Notes: generated by a model from the sequence alone, not told the origin. A stretch of DNA of 64,000 bases from Aquimarina sp. RZ0 (GCF_008370685.1 NZ_VTZU01000003.1:167667-231666); one strand, 5' to 3'; counted from the stretch's first letter, positions 26,348 through 35,903 are shown. A program made the numbers and translations.

Positions 26348-29300
26348 ATGAGAAAAAAACTTATTTACTTGTTTATTTTAGTGTGCGTACACGTTCAAGC
26401 TCAGTTACCAAATCAAAGCTATACTGATAACGAGTTGTCAAAAATTATCAGCCCTCAAATGAGCAGGCGCCATTTTAATCAACCCTCGGTTATTAGTGGT
26501 CATGTGGTTTTCGCAGGAAATGCAAAACATGAAATTTGGAATATTAGCGACCCTTACAATCCTGTTTTTGTGAGCGAAATGATAAGCAGACATGCTTCTG
26601 GAGAAGCAGAGAGTCATCAGGTATCATATATGAAAGATAACAATGGAAAAATTTACCTTGTTACTATTTCAGGAAAAGGAATTGATATATGGGATGTTAA
26701 TGATATAAAAAATCCAAAATATCTGGCGGCATTAGAATTACCAGGAATTGATTACGGCGATGTGTCAAATGCAGTATGGGGAGTCTCCTGTCAGGGGAGT
26801 GTAATATATGTAGGTGCAACAAATAATGGTTTGTATGTGATCAATGCAAAAAATAAATCCAACCCCGTTTTGGTTAAGAAACTTTCAACCACAGAAATAG
26901 GAGGGATTTTTGCAGGACCATTATTTAACATCGGAAATTTATTAGTGATTACAACCCCAAAGAACAGAGCAGGGATTGCTACTTTGGATATAAGTGATTC
27001 CTTTAACCCTGTATTACTAGATAGTTATAAATCCAATAAAAAAAGTTATATAGGTGGTTTTTATGGTAAGCATGCTACATTAATTACACCGTTTAGAGCT
27101 ATAGACGTTACCACAGATCCTTCTAATATTAAGGTAGTAAATGAAAAATCCCTAAAAGTTTCAGAGTACGTATCGTATGATGATGGATATCTATTTCTTG
27201 GAGGAAAAAGAGGAGGTACAGAAGGTATCTGGAAATATGATATTTCTGATATTAGTAATCCTAGACTTGTTAGTAGAATTAAGGGGAGAGATAGACGCTG
27301 GGATGATCAATTTAGCTGCCCTATAGGTAATATAGTTGTTGTGGCTGATGATCAAAATGTAGGAGGTTATGTAGGAGGAATAATTGCAGTTCACGATACA
27401 AAACGTGATACCAAAGCGCCCGAAGTAATATATGTAAACCCGACAAATGAATCAATAAAGCAGTCTGTAAATTCTAAAATAGGAATCTCCTTTTCGAGTT
27501 GGATTAATTTTAATAAAATAAATAATTCTGCTTTTAAAGTTCGTAAAGTCGATGGTGCTGTTGTAGAAGGAACATTTGGATGGACCTATACTACCGTTAC
27601 TTTTGAACCATCAGAACCTTTGGAAGCGAATACTCAATATGAAGTTATTCTCGAAACTAATGGGATTGAAGACCTGGTAGGTAATAAGTTAACCAATAGA
27701 TATAGATCTACGTTTACTACCAAAGGTGCTGTTATCGATAATAATAATATTGCTGTAGAAAAGCCTAATGCCATTAGAACAGGAGAAAAAGTATCCTGGA
27801 AAATAGTAAACCCAAACCCGGCATATGAATACCGATGGGATGCAGGAAATGGAGAAGAGGTAACCGGAATTGATCCGGATTTTAGCTATGAGCAACCCGG
27901 GCGATACAATGTGGTTCTATCCGCATTTGGGAATGAAACTATAGTTATAGAGGTTGAAGATGGAGAAGGTAAAGGAGGTGTAAGAACAGGTTCTTCAAAT
28001 ACAGGTTACTCAGGATCTGGCTATCATGATTTTCCTTCGTCCACCGGTGCGAATGTTTTTAGTGAAGTAAAATTTAATGCTGCTACAAGAATTACCGGAG
28101 AGTTAAGAATCAGGTATGCTATGGGAGCTTCTGGAAACAGACCCCTGAATTTATCAATTAATGATGGGGTCAATAGGAAGGTTGATTTCCTTTCTACCGG
28201 ATCTTGGAGCACATACAAGGAAGTTATCGTGCCCAATGTGACGATTCCGGCAGGAGAGGTGTCTATAAAGTTGTCTGCAACAGCAGGAAGTCAAGGCGGT
28301 AATATTGATTCTTTTAAAATTACTCGAAATCAATCCGCTAACACACCAATTGGCACAGTTGCTTTTACACAGATTGTTAATAATTCTACAACTACCCAAA
28401 AGCCAAAATCTAGTAACCAACTGGTTAAAAAAGGGAATAAAATCTGGGTAACTAATGAAGATGCGAATACCATTACCTCTATTTCTGAAAGTACTTTAAA
28501 AAAAGTGGATGAAATCGCAGTAGGTAAGAAGCCGATAGCTATATCAGATATGGTTAATAATAGGCTTTGGGTTCTTAATAAAGAAGATGCTACTATTAGT
28601 ATTATTAATGCTAGCACGGCTAAAGTCGTTAACCAAATCAGATTAGCTCGCGGTTCAAAACCATCAGGATTGATTGTAGATAATAACTTTTCTAAAGCAT
28701 ATGTTAGCTCAGAGTCTTTAGGTAAAATATTCGAAATTAGCATTGCTACAATTTCAATATCCAATGAATTACAGATTGCTACAGATAAAAATGGCATTTT
28801 ACCCAAGTTAGGCGCCCTGGCCCTTGATGCAGAGGGTAATAATCTATATGTAACTAGGTTGGTATCAGAAAAGAGAGTATCCGAAATTTATAAAATACCT
28901 ACTACAACCTTTAATAGTTATAGTACCATTTCATTAAAAGAATCTACAGGGACTGATGGCGCTTTGTTTGCCAGAGGAATACCAAATTATCTTACACATA
29001 TGGCCATATCACCTGATGGAAAATCTATGAGGGTAGCTTCTAAAAAAGATAATATCAAGAGAGGGCTTTTACGAGATGGATTAGCCTTAGAACACGATAA
29101 CACTGTTAGAGCGATTACCTCTTTTGTCAACTTAGACAATGATACAGAGGTGTTGCCTAAACGACTGGATATTGATAATACAGATCGTTGTCATTCTGTT
29201 ACCTACAGTGATCAAGGCGATATTGTATTTATTGCAATGCCCGGCAATAATGAAATATTTGTGGCTGATGACCAAAATAACCTGGAGGTTGCCCGATTGA

Positions 29301-31663
29301 AAACTCAGGAAACACCCACATATACTTTATATGATCCTGATACCAAAAGGTTGTATGTGTATAATTTTTTAGGCAGATCAGTATCAGTATTTGATGTAGA
29401 AGGAATTATCAATGGTGGATCAACGTCTTCAAAACTCAGTGATATAAAAACAGTATCAAATGAATTACTTACAGCGCAAGTCTTAAAAGGAAAAAAATTG
29501 TTCTATGATGCTACTTCCAGCAGGTTGACTCAAGAAGGGTATATGGCATGCGCCAGTTGCCATCTTGATGGAGGCGGGGATGGACAAATCTGGGATATAT
29601 CTAATCTGGGAGAAGGTTTTCGTAATACGATAGATTTACGAGGAAAAGGAGGTACGGAACACGGGCGATTACATTGGACAGGGAATTTTGATGAAGTACA
29701 TGATTTTGAAAATCAAATTAGAACATTAAATAATGGAACTGGTTTATTATCGGATCAACAGTTTGCTAATAGCAAAGATCCTCTTGATACAAAAAAGGCT
29801 GGATTAAGTGCAGATTTGGATGCCCTGGCTGCATATATTACTTCACTAAACACCTTTTCTGAAAGTCCCTATAAAAAGTCAAACGGTGATTTAACAACAC
29901 AAGGGCAGAACGGGCAGCAGGTATTTAATAATTTAAAATGTTATGAATGTCACAGTGGTAAAACCTATACGAGAAGTAGTACAGAAAATTATTTGTATGA
30001 TGTAGGGACCATATCTCCCACAAGTGGTAAACGTATTGGCAAAAAACTATTAGGTATTGATGTGCCTACTTTAAAAGGGTTATGGGCGACAGCACCATAC
30101 TTACATGATGGTTCTGCCGCTACTATACGGGACGTATTGACGACTAAGAATCCTGATGGAAAACATGTGGATATTTCAGAGTTAAGTGCCAGTGATATGA
30201 ATGATTTGATAGCATATTTAAAACAATTAGATGATAGCACTCCAGCGGCATTAGATTCTTCTATTAGTATCGCAATTACAGCACCTACAGAAGGACAACA
30301 ATTTGATATAGGAGATGATATAACATTGACCATGTCATCTAACTTCACTAATGTAAAAAGTGTTGAGTATTATATCAATGATGAATTGGTAGCTACTAAA
30401 ACTACGACTCCATTTAATTACCTGTTAGAAAATGCTGCTGCTGGAAAAAAAGAAGTGATCATCAAAGTTTTTTATGGAAAAGGTACAGCTGTTATCAGTG
30501 AATGTGTTGAGTTTAATGTAGGTGACGTTTCTTCGGATATATCGAGCGGTACCTATTATATACAGTCTACTGCTTCTGGCCAATATGTGTTTGCCAATAC
30601 TAATGATATTTTAATGGTAGATCAGAATACTTCTGATCCGCATAGATGGAAAATAGAGGATATAGGAGGAGGAAAATTTACAGTTCAGAATGAAGGTACT
30701 GGAAGGTATCTTACTGTAAAAGAATCGCAATGTGAAAAAGGAGCTGATATTACACCTTCTGATCATGCTACTGATGAAAATACGCAATGGTTCATCACCA
30801 AAATAGGAGAAAATTACTTCTTTAGACCTGCGCATTGTACTTCTCAGGTATTAGATAAACGAAGTGGAAACGATAAGAGCGTACATACCTGGGACTATAA
30901 TATCAATAATGGGAATCAACAGTTTACACTTATTCCTGTACAAGTGGATGGAGATATTCAGATGTCTGGAATATACTATATACGTAGTTTGGCTAATAGT
31001 CAGCATGTAATCGCTCCTGGTTGGGATAATTTTAATGTTAGAATGAATGAAGCAAAGGAGTTTAATGATCAGAAATGGGAGTTTACACATATTGGAGGTA
31101 ATATTCATACCATTAAAAATATAGGGACTTCCAGGTATTTAGAGGTGCAAAGAGGGCTTTGTGAGAAAGGTGCAAATATTAATAGCTGGACAGATTCAAA
31201 TAGTAATCATAAAAAATGGTTTGTGACTAAAAAAGGCGACAATTATTATTTACGACCAGTACATTGCAAAAATTTTGCCTTGGATAAAAACTCCGGAAAC
31301 TCAGGTAATGTACATTTATGGGAGTATTCTACAGCTAATACTAATCAAGGATTTGAACTTGTACCTGTTAATAGTGTAAGAGCTACCGATCTGGGAACTG
31401 CGCAATCAGGTCTTGTTATTTCTCCAAACCCTGCTCGATATGAATTTAGACTCGATTTAAGTAATTATATGAATGAATCAATTATATATTCCATTATCAA
31501 TATAACAGGACATACTGTAGCTCAAGGTTATTTTGACCTAAAACATAATGATTCTGAATTGATTAATGTGCAGAAACTGCAGTATGGTATGTATATCCTA
31601 AAGGTAAGACCAGAAAACGCTAAAGGAATTGAATTAAATACAAAATTTATAAAAATTAAATAG
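26348..31663 (+). CDS. giant T9SS-exported protein: beta-propellers, di-haem cytochrome, ricin-type lectin domains
   Basis: The protein has 1771 residues. After the signal peptide (about 1-18) comes an LVIVD-type propeller (about 50-350; repeats such as IDIWDVNDIKNPKYL). An Ig-like domain (about 360-470), a PKD-like segment and a CBM6-like domain (about 550-660) follow. A YVTN-type second propeller (about 680-1030) leads to a cytochrome c peroxidase-like region with haem motifs CASCH near residue 1068 and CYECH near residue 1198. Another Ig-like domain, two ricin-type beta-trefoils (about 1400-1675) and a C-terminal T9SS sorting domain (GLVISPNPARYEFRLDLSNY) complete it. It should be surface-attached or secreted. 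The lectin and carbohydrate-binding parts suggest glycan binding and the haem part redox activity; the substrate is unknown. Confidence 0.88.
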   Translation: MRKKLIYLFILVCVHVQAQLPNQSYTDNELSKIISPQMSRRHFNQPSVISGHVVFAGNAKHEIWNISDPYNPVFVSEMISRHASGEAESHQVSYMKDNNGKIYLVTISGKGIDIWDVNDIKNPKYLAALELPGIDYGDVSNAVWGVSCQGSVIYVGATNNGLYVINAKNKSNPVLVKKLSTTEIGGIFAGPLFNIGNLLVITTPKNRAGIATLDISDSFNPVLLDSYKSNKKSYIGGFYGKHATLITPFRAIDVTTDPSNIKVVNEKSLKVSEYVSYDDGYLFLGGKRGGTEGIWKYDISDISNPRLVSRIKGRDRRWDDQFSCPIGNIVVVADDQNVGGYVGGIIAVHDTKRDTKAPEVIYVNPTNESIKQSVNSKIGISFSSWINFNKINNSAFKVRKVDGAVVEGTFGWTYTTVTFEPSEPLEANTQYEVILETNGIEDLVGNKLTNRYRSTFTTKGAVIDNNNIAVEKPNAIRTGEKVSWKIVNPNPAYEYRWDAGNGEEVTGIDPDFSYEQPGRYNVVLSAFGNETIVIEVEDGEGKGGVRTGSSNTGYSGSGYHDFPSSTGANVFSEVKFNAATRITGELRIRYAMGASGNRPLNLSINDGVNRKVDFLSTGSWSTYKEVIVPNVTIPAGEVSIKLSATAGSQGGNIDSFKITRNQSANTPIGTVAFTQIVNNSTTTQKPKSSNQLVKKGNKIWVTNEDANTITSISESTLKKVDEIAVGKKPIAISDMVNNRLWVLNKEDATISIINASTAKVVNQIRLARGSKPSGLIVDNNFSKAYVSSESLGKIFEISIATISISNELQIATDKNGILPKLGALALDAEGNNLYVTRLVSEKRVSEIYKIPTTTFNSYSTISLKESTGTDGALFARGIPNYLTHMAISPDGKSMRVASKKDNIKRGLLRDGLALEHDNTVRAITSFVNLDNDTEVLPKRLDIDNTDRCHSVTYSDQGDIVFIAMPGNNEIFVADDQNNLEVARLKTQETPTYTLYDPDTKRLYVYNFLGRSVSVFDVEGIINGGSTSSKLSDIKTVSNELLTAQVLKGKKLFYDATSSRLTQEGYMACASCHLDGGGDGQIWDISNLGEGFRNTIDLRGKGGTEHGRLHWTGNFDEVHDFENQIRTLNNGTGLLSDQQFANSKDPLDTKKAGLSADLDALAAYITSLNTFSESPYKKSNGDLTTQGQNGQQVFNNLKCYECHSGKTYTRSSTENYLYDVGTISPTSGKRIGKKLLGIDVPTLKGLWATAPYLHDGSAATIRDVLTTKNPDGKHVDISELSASDMNDLIAYLKQLDDSTPAALDSSISIAITAPTEGQQFDIGDDITLTMSSNFTNVKSVEYYINDELVATKTTTPFNYLLENAAAGKKEVIIKVFYGKGTAVISECVEFNVGDVSSDISSGTYYIQSTASGQYVFANTNDILMVDQNTSDPHRWKIEDIGGGKFTVQNEGTGRYLTVKESQCEKGADITPSDHATDENTQWFITKIGENYFFRPAHCTSQVLDKRSGNDKSVHTWDYNINNGNQQFTLIPVQVDGDIQMSGIYYIRSLANSQHVIAPGWDNFNVRMNEAKEFNDQKWEFTHIGGNIHTIKNIGTSRYLEVQRGLCEKGANINSWTDSNSNHKKWFVTKKGDNYYLRPVHCKNFALDKNSGNSGNVHLWEYSTANTNQGFELVPVNSVRATDLGTAQSGLVISPNPARYEFRLDLSNYMNESIIYSIINITGHTVAQGYFDLKHNDSELINVQKLQYGMYILKVRPENAKGIELNTKFIKIK

Positions 31664-31726
31664 TACGTATTCGGTATATATAATTCGAATTTATAGACGC
31701 TAGAAGTAGAGAATATGATAATTGAT

Positions 31727-31762
31727 AATAAGGGAGTTGCATTGAATAGTAACTCCCTTATT
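31727..31762. terminator. bidirectional terminator between convergent genes
   Basis: AATAAGGGAGTT pairs perfectly with AACTCCCTTATT over 12 bp around a 12-base loop. It lies between the T9SS protein gene (plus) and the arsenate reductase gene (minus), which converge here. Confidence 0.75.
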
Positions 31763-31776
31763 ATATTATGTATGTT

Positions 31777-32205
31777 TTAATTAGAAAGGTTGAGAACCGT
31801 TTTTTCTACAAAGTTTTTGCAATACGTTTTAATCTCATTTCTAGTTTTGGTAAAAGCCGCGTGAATTTCTTCCTCGGTACCATCTATTTTGGAAGGGTCA
31901 AAAAAGTTATAATGCAATCTTTCTGCTTTACCAGGAAAGAAAGGACATTTTTCTTTCGCATGATCACAGACCGTCAGGATATAATCGAAGTTTATGTCTA
32001 AATATTCTTCCAGATTATTAGAAGTATGATTAGAAATATCGATATCATCTTCTTTCATAATAGCAATGGCTCTGGGATTTACCCCATGAGTTTCTACTCC
32101 TGCACTATATATAGTAGCAGTATCTTGTGCAAAATGTTTAAGGTATCCTTCTGCCATTTGACTTCTGCAAGAGTTACCTGTACAAAGTACTAAAATATTT
32201 GTCAT
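31777..32205 (-). CDS. ArsC-type arsenate reductase / low-molecular-weight tyrosine phosphatase family
   Basis: The protein has 142 residues with the P-loop LCTGNSCRSQMAEG (C-x5-R-S) near its N-terminus and an aspartate-containing loop DYILTVCDHAKEKCPFFPG. The extra cysteines in the CDHAKEKC segment are those used in the thioredoxin-coupled ArsC relay, which favours arsenate reductase over plain phosphatase. It reduces arsenate to arsenite in the cytoplasm. It is the last gene of a leftward cluster headed by an ArsR regulator, but a palindromic element separates it from the acetyltransferase upstream. No arsenite pump gene is present in the window. Confidence 0.9.
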   Translation of the reverse strand: MTNILVLCTGNSCRSQMAEGYLKHFAQDTATIYSAGVETHGVNPRAIAIMKEDDIDISNHTSNNLEEYLDINFDYILTVCDHAKEKCPFFPGKAERLHYNFFDPSKIDGTEEEIHAAFTKTRNEIKTYCKNFVEKTVLNLSN

Positions 32206-32230
32206 TCCTTTTGTTTTTAGTATTTCCTAA

Positions 32231-32391
32231 TAAGAGCTTGTTTAAAAACCTTACTTCCTGAAAACAAATATTTTAAGAACCGTGAGCTTACTTCAAATAA
32301 TTAAAATATCTCGATATTCTCATCATTTGAAGTGTCCTAGAACCTCAAACTATTGATTTTCAATTTGTATTCTTTTTAAACATACTCTAAG
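32231..32391. repeat. imperfect palindromic intergenic element
   Basis: The outer arms resemble each other (GCTTGTTTAAAAA against TTTTTAAACATAC) and the inner arms ACTTCAAAT/ATTTGAAGT close on a core AATATCTCGATATT. The total length of about 160 bp matches the other palindromes here, but the sequence family differs. It fills the gap between the arsenate reductase and acetyltransferase genes. Confidence 0.5.
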
Positions 32392-32414
32392 GGAAATTTG
32401 TGGTGTTTATGTGA

Positions 32415-32906
32415 TTATATTATTATGTTACTTCTTCTTTCAAGAATGGTGTTATCATACCAGGTGTTATTTAGTTTTCCTATTTTTTCTCTAAAACCAA
32501 TTTCTCTAAAACCTACGGATTTGTGCAAGTTAATACTGGCAATATTAGTACTAAAAATTCCTGCCTGCAATGTCCACAACCCTTCTTTTTCGCTTTCTTC
32601 AATAAGTTTTGTTAAAAGTAGTTTTCCAATTCCTGAATTTCTATATTTTGATGTTATATAAATACTAACTTCTGCTACACCGCGATATACATCCCGTGTG
32701 GATACAGGAGCTAGGGCTGCCCAACCTATAAGTGTCTTTTTGACTGTCGCTTTTAATCTGCAAGAAATAAGGTGAGACCGATTCCATTGATCCCAGGTTG
32801 GTATGCGTGTTTCAAATGTTGCCATTCCTGTTTCAATACCTTCCTGATAGATTTGGCGAATTGCTGCCCAGTCTGATGGATCAAAATTTTGTATTTCAAT
32901 ATTCAT
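32415..32906 (-). CDS. GNAT acetyltransferase, phosphinothricin N-acetyltransferase (PAT/ArsN)-like
   Basis: The protein has 163 residues. The start IQNFDPSDWAAIRQIYQEGI, the block GMATFETRIPTWDQW and the CoA loop KYRNSGIGKLLLTKL match the phosphinothricin acetyltransferase-like branch. Members of this branch within arsenic clusters (ArsN) can acetylate and detoxify arsenical amino acid analogues. The position between ArsR and ArsC supports an arsenic-linked role. It is probably co-transcribed with the VOC, RidA and DUF6428-like genes upstream. Confidence 0.85.
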   Translation of the reverse strand: MNIEIQNFDPSDWAAIRQIYQEGIETGMATFETRIPTWDQWNRSHLISCRLKATVKKTLIGWAALAPVSTRDVYRGVAEVSIYITSKYRNSGIGKLLLTKLIEESEKEGLWTLQAGIFSTNIASINLHKSVGFREIGFREKIGKLNNTWYDNTILERRSNIII

Positions 32907-32999
32907 AGTATCAAATTGAGAAATAGATCATTTTTGTATGATACATTTGTATCTTATGGGTGTAGAAATGAACTATAGAAAAGGTTGTTACAGCGCGTT

Positions 33000-33347
33000 T
33001 CATTTATTTTTTAATTCAATTTTTCGTCCGTCTAAGTCCTTAACCAATGCAGTCAAACCCCATTCAGTGTGTTTAGGTTTTGATAGTATTTTCCAGTCAG
33101 AGTTCTCTAATTCAATAATTTTGGCCGCTATATTTTCTATATCAAATCCAAGCCTTATTGAATTATCAGCCTTTTTCATAGATTTAGTTAAAGGATAAAT
33201 CTCAAAAACAAACTCATTTTGTTCAGATGCATAATGAAAAGGTCCATTTCCGTGTTGGTGATAATTAAACTCAAATCCTAATAACTCATATTGCTTTTTT
33301 AGAATTTCGGGAGTAACTGTTCTTATGACTAATAAATTTATCTTCAT
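33000..33347 (-). CDS. VOC-fold (glyoxalase/bleomycin resistance-like) protein
   Basis: The protein has 115 residues with two beta-alpha-beta-beta-beta units (starting LLVIRTVTPEILKKQYELLG and NSIRLGFDIENIAAKIIELE) and a C-terminal KDLDGRKIELKN strand with the usual terminal glutamate. VOC proteins bind metals and small ligands; some in arsenic loci act on organoarsenicals. The exact substrate is unknown. It is placed 31 bases after the RidA-like gene in the same leftward series. Confidence 0.8.
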   Translation of the reverse strand: MKINLLVIRTVTPEILKKQYELLGFEFNYHQHGNGPFHYASEQNEFVFEIYPLTKSMKKADNSIRLGFDIENIAAKIIELENSDWKILSKPKHTEWGLTALVKDLDGRKIELKNK

Positions 33348-33378
33348 ATTTTAAAATTACGTTCTCAAAAAACTCAAT

Positions 33379-33774
33379 TTAAAATAATTCTTTAACGGCA
33401 GTTCCCGTAATTTTAATTTTTCCTCCAAATGGTAGTGCTTCTGCTTGATATATTGTTCTTGCTGGTCGTTTATCCTTGGGAAATAATTGCATATATAATG
33501 TATTGATTTCAGGAAGGTCTTTTAAGTTGTCAAAAGCAATATCAATAAAAACAACATCATCTTTCTCAAATTCAGCGTTACTTAGCGCAGAAAAAAAGTT
33601 AGAGAATGCGAGTTTTCCTTCTTCCAGGATTGTTCCAGAAATATATTTTCCATCAATATTTACAGATAATTGGCCACTCACAAAACACATATTATTGACG
33701 ACTACCGCATGGCTGATAGGATTTGACCAGTTAGGAAGACCTTTTCCTTTTGTGATATATTTTTTGTTATTCAT
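33379..33774 (-). CDS. RidA family (YjgF/UK114) protein
   Basis: The protein has 131 residues. The family pattern is present: NPISHAVVVNNMCFVSGQL near the start, DVVFIDIAFDNLKDLPEIN in the middle, and RPARTIYQAEALPFGGKIKI at the end, with the arginine (RPART) that binds the imine/enamine carboxylate in RidA enzymes. Such proteins hydrolyse reactive enamine/imine intermediates of PLP enzymes, or are RidA subfamily members of unknown role. It lies 53 bases after the DUF6428-like gene; why it is placed in an ArsR-headed cluster is unclear. Confidence 0.88.
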   Translation of the reverse strand: MNNKKYITKGKGLPNWSNPISHAVVVNNMCFVSGQLSVNIDGKYISGTILEEGKLAFSNFFSALSNAEFEKDDVVFIDIAFDNLKDLPEINTLYMQLFPKDKRPARTIYQAEALPFGGKIKITGTAVKELF

Positions 33775-33827
33775 AAATTCATTTAAAGTTTGTTCTACCT
33801 ACATATGCGGAATAGGGTTGAGATAGA

Positions 33828-34313
33828 TTAACAACAGCCACTTCCGGGAGCACAGGCATTGGCTTCAACTGTATTTGTTTCAGAAACCCCACAAGCTTCT
33901 TTGGCTTTGCAATCAGTAGGCTGAATAGCAAGTTTCATAAGTAACTGGCCTTGTTTAATTTCAAAATCGGTAATATGTAAATGGGCAGTATGAAACATAG
34001 CGTTACTGTATTCTATTTTCACAATGGCATCCATCTCATAGGTTTTCATCGTACCTACCTTTTTTAGTATTGCCAGCGCTTTATAAGTGCTTAGGTATTC
34101 TTTTTTGCCTAATTCTGAGGGACTTTCCCATAACTGGATAATAGTCTCTTTCCAGGAATCTGTTCCCGAACCGCAATCTACAGCGTCTATGGCTACATGC
34201 TTAACTTCTGTAATATGATAATTAGTGCCTACCAACATTCCGGGGGCGTACTCAAAAACTAAAGACTTGTCTTGATGTTCACCCAATAATGATATAAATT
34301 CTGTTGTATTCAT
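33828..34313 (-). CDS. DUF6428-like protein with cysteine-rich tail, ArsR-linked
   Basis: The protein has 161 residues. It starts MNTTEFISLLGEHQDKSLVF and resembles the family (recalled as DUF6428) found directly after arsR in Bacteroidota arsenic operons. Its most notable feature is the C-terminus: CKAKEACGV followed at the very end by NACAPGSGCC, which gives six cysteines in the last 30 residues. Clustered thiols suggest arsenite or soft-metal binding, but this is inference. A further CGSG lies in the middle. It has no signal peptide or membrane helices. The gene starts 31 bases after the arsR stop. Confidence 0.7.
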   Translation of the reverse strand: MNTTEFISLLGEHQDKSLVFEYAPGMLVGTNYHITEVKHVAIDAVDCGSGTDSWKETIIQLWESPSELGKKEYLSTYKALAILKKVGTMKTYEMDAIVKIEYSNAMFHTAHLHITDFEIKQGQLLMKLAIQPTDCKAKEACGVSETNTVEANACAPGSGCC

Positions 34314-34343
34314 GTTTCTGTTTTTATTAGTTTATGTATTTGT

Positions 34344-34667
34344 TTAACAACAATTTTGTTTAGTGGTATTAAAAAACGAATTTAACGATTGCTGTAGCTC
34401 ATTCCAGCGCTCAATATCGATACAATAACACATGCTCTTGCCTTCTACCTCACCTTTTAATAATCCAATGCTTTTTAATTCTTTGAGATGTTGCGAAATT
34501 GTAGGCTGAGCGAGCCCTATTTCTTCTACCAGGTCATTACATATGCAAGAGTCTTGTGTACTGATATGCTGTAAAATGGCAATGCGTGCCGGATGACCTA
34601 AAATTTTAAAAAATTGTGCCAGATCATTTTGCTGCTGGTCAAATATTTGTGTTTTGGTTATACCCAT
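34344..34667 (-). CDS. ArsR-family metalloregulator
   Basis: The protein has 107 residues with a winged helix (QPTISQHLKELKSIGLLKGE). The metal-sensing site is at QDSCICNDL, matching the CxC of the arsenite-sensing ELCVCDL-type motif, and further cysteines occur in KSMCYCID and at the C-terminal NCC. It should repress the cluster in the absence of arsenite or antimonite. A perfect 12-bp inverted repeat directly upstream of the ATG is the probable operator. Confidence 0.93.
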   Translation of the reverse strand: MGITKTQIFDQQQNDLAQFFKILGHPARIAILQHISTQDSCICNDLVEEIGLAQPTISQHLKELKSIGLLKGEVEGKSMCYCIDIERWNELQQSLNSFFNTTKQNCC

Positions 34668-34673
34668 ATTGAT

Positions 34674-34705
34674 ATTTTAATATCGCAATATTACGATATT
34701 AAAAT
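34674..34705. promoter_or_regulatory. ArsR operator
   Basis: ATTTTAATATCG and CGATATTAAAAT form a perfect 12-bp inverted repeat with an 8-base spacer, ending 7 bases before the arsR ATG. Its position and symmetry fit an autoregulatory ArsR site. Confidence 0.75.
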
Positions 34706-34710
34706 GAAAT

Positions 34711-34742
34711 AAAAAAGCCGAATACTATTTTTTTCGGCTTTT
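34711..34742 (-). terminator. terminator upstream of the arsR promoter
   Basis: AAAAGCCGAA pairs with TTCGGCTTTT, with T runs on both sides. It would stop leftward transcription from the TM2 gene before the arsR operator. Between it and the TM2 gene lies a degenerate relative of the family A palindrome core (about 34802-34860). Confidence 0.65.
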
Positions 34743-34985
34743 ATTCCATTTCTACCTTAAAATTACCGACTAAAATTTGTTCTTTTCCCCTTATGCTTCA
34801 AAATAAAATTAACCGATTAGGCTATGCTTAACTTTTCTTTTGCCTAAAGAAAAAGCAACTGTATTTTATTTGGGTAATTTTAAAACAAAAATGGTATTAT
34901 ATATATTGAAATCATTTGAAGTTGTGGTTTTTAAACTGAAAATGTAAATTTTACAAGCAAAAAACATTCCTCCAGATACGTTTAT

Positions 34986-35432
34986 TTAAAACCAGGGTTT
35001 TTTACCAGCCTGATAGGTTTGAAAAAACTCCTCATCTGATTTGGTGAGATATATGATTCCTTCTATGAGTCCAATAATTGCAGGAATATATATGGTGAAC
35101 GCTCCAACTACAATACAAAACATAGGGATTGAAATTAAGGTAATACCTAACAGTATAAAACCTTCTTTTTGATATCCTAAAATAAACTTGTGTATTCCCA
35201 GACCACCAAATAAAATCCCCAGAATTCCGGCAAGTACTTTTTTGTTTTCGCCACTATTGGAAGCAAATGTTTCTTTTACTTCGTCCACAAACTCACTGGC
35301 AGTTTCTTTTGCTTCTTCTGCAAAATCTTCTGCTTTATCGCCAATGTTTTTTGTAGCTTCTTTTGCATTGTCCATAGCGTCTTCAGCTCCTTTTTTTAGA
35401 TCATCCCCTAAATTTTTGTTTTCTTCACTCAT
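34986..35432 (-). CDS. TM2-domain membrane protein with a charged helical N-terminus
   Basis: The protein has 148 residues. The N-terminal 65 residues are a long charged helix rich in A, K, D and E (for example DNAKEATKNIGDKAEDFAEE), similar to LEA/YtxH-type stress helices. The TM2 domain follows (about 68-135) with ILGILFGGLGIHKFILGYQ and a second hydrophobic segment, ending YLTKSDEEFFQTYQAG. TM2 proteins are inner-membrane proteins of unknown biochemical role. It appears monocistronic. Confidence 0.88.
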   Translation of the reverse strand: MSEENKNLGDDLKKGAEDAMDNAKEATKNIGDKAEDFAEEAKETASEFVDEVKETFASNSGENKKVLAGILGILFGGLGIHKFILGYQKEGFILLGITLISIPMFCIVVGAFTIYIPAIIGLIEGIIYLTKSDEEFFQTYQAGKKPWF

Positions 35433-35500
35433 AAAAATTATAATTTATAGTAATTGATTATAGTGTAGAAAGTTACAAAAAAAAACGTTCTGTAGGGTTT

Positions 35501-35887
35501 TTATGTAAAAGCTTTATCGAAGGGCTCCCAAAGTTCAATTTTATTTCCTTCTGGATCTATGATCCAACCAAATTTACCGTATTCATATTCTTCTATTTCC
35601 CCAATAACCGTTACACCTTCTTCTTTTAGCACCTTTAGTAATGTTACCAGGTTTTCTACTCTGAAATTCATCATAAACTCCTTTTTACTAGGCTGAAAAT
35701 AGGAAGTATCTTCTTTAAAAGGACTCCATTGTGTAGAGCAATCATTCCCTTTTTTGTCTTTCCACCAGAAGGTACATCCATAATCATCTACGGGTAACCC
35801 GAGGTGTTTACCATACCATTCTTTTGTTGTTTTAGGATCTTTGGTTTTAAAGAAAAACCCACCTAATCCTGTGACTCTATTTTTCAT
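35501..35887 (-). CDS. VOC-fold protein
   Basis: The protein has 128 residues. VTGLGGFFFKTKDPKTTKEW starts the first half, and the second half ends in DPEGNKIELWEP, the typical metal-site glutamate of the glyoxalase/bleomycin-resistance fold. The substrate is unknown. It begins 16 bases after the DUF1801 gene, and the DUF4199 gene lies upstream in the same direction, so the three probably form one transcript. Confidence 0.85.
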   Translation of the reverse strand: MKNRVTGLGGFFFKTKDPKTTKEWYGKHLGLPVDDYGCTFWWKDKKGNDCSTQWSPFKEDTSYFQPSKKEFMMNFRVENLVTLLKVLKEEGVTVIGEIEEYEYGKFGWIIDPEGNKIELWEPFDKAFT

Positions 35888-35903
35888 TGATACTGCTGTT
35901 TTT

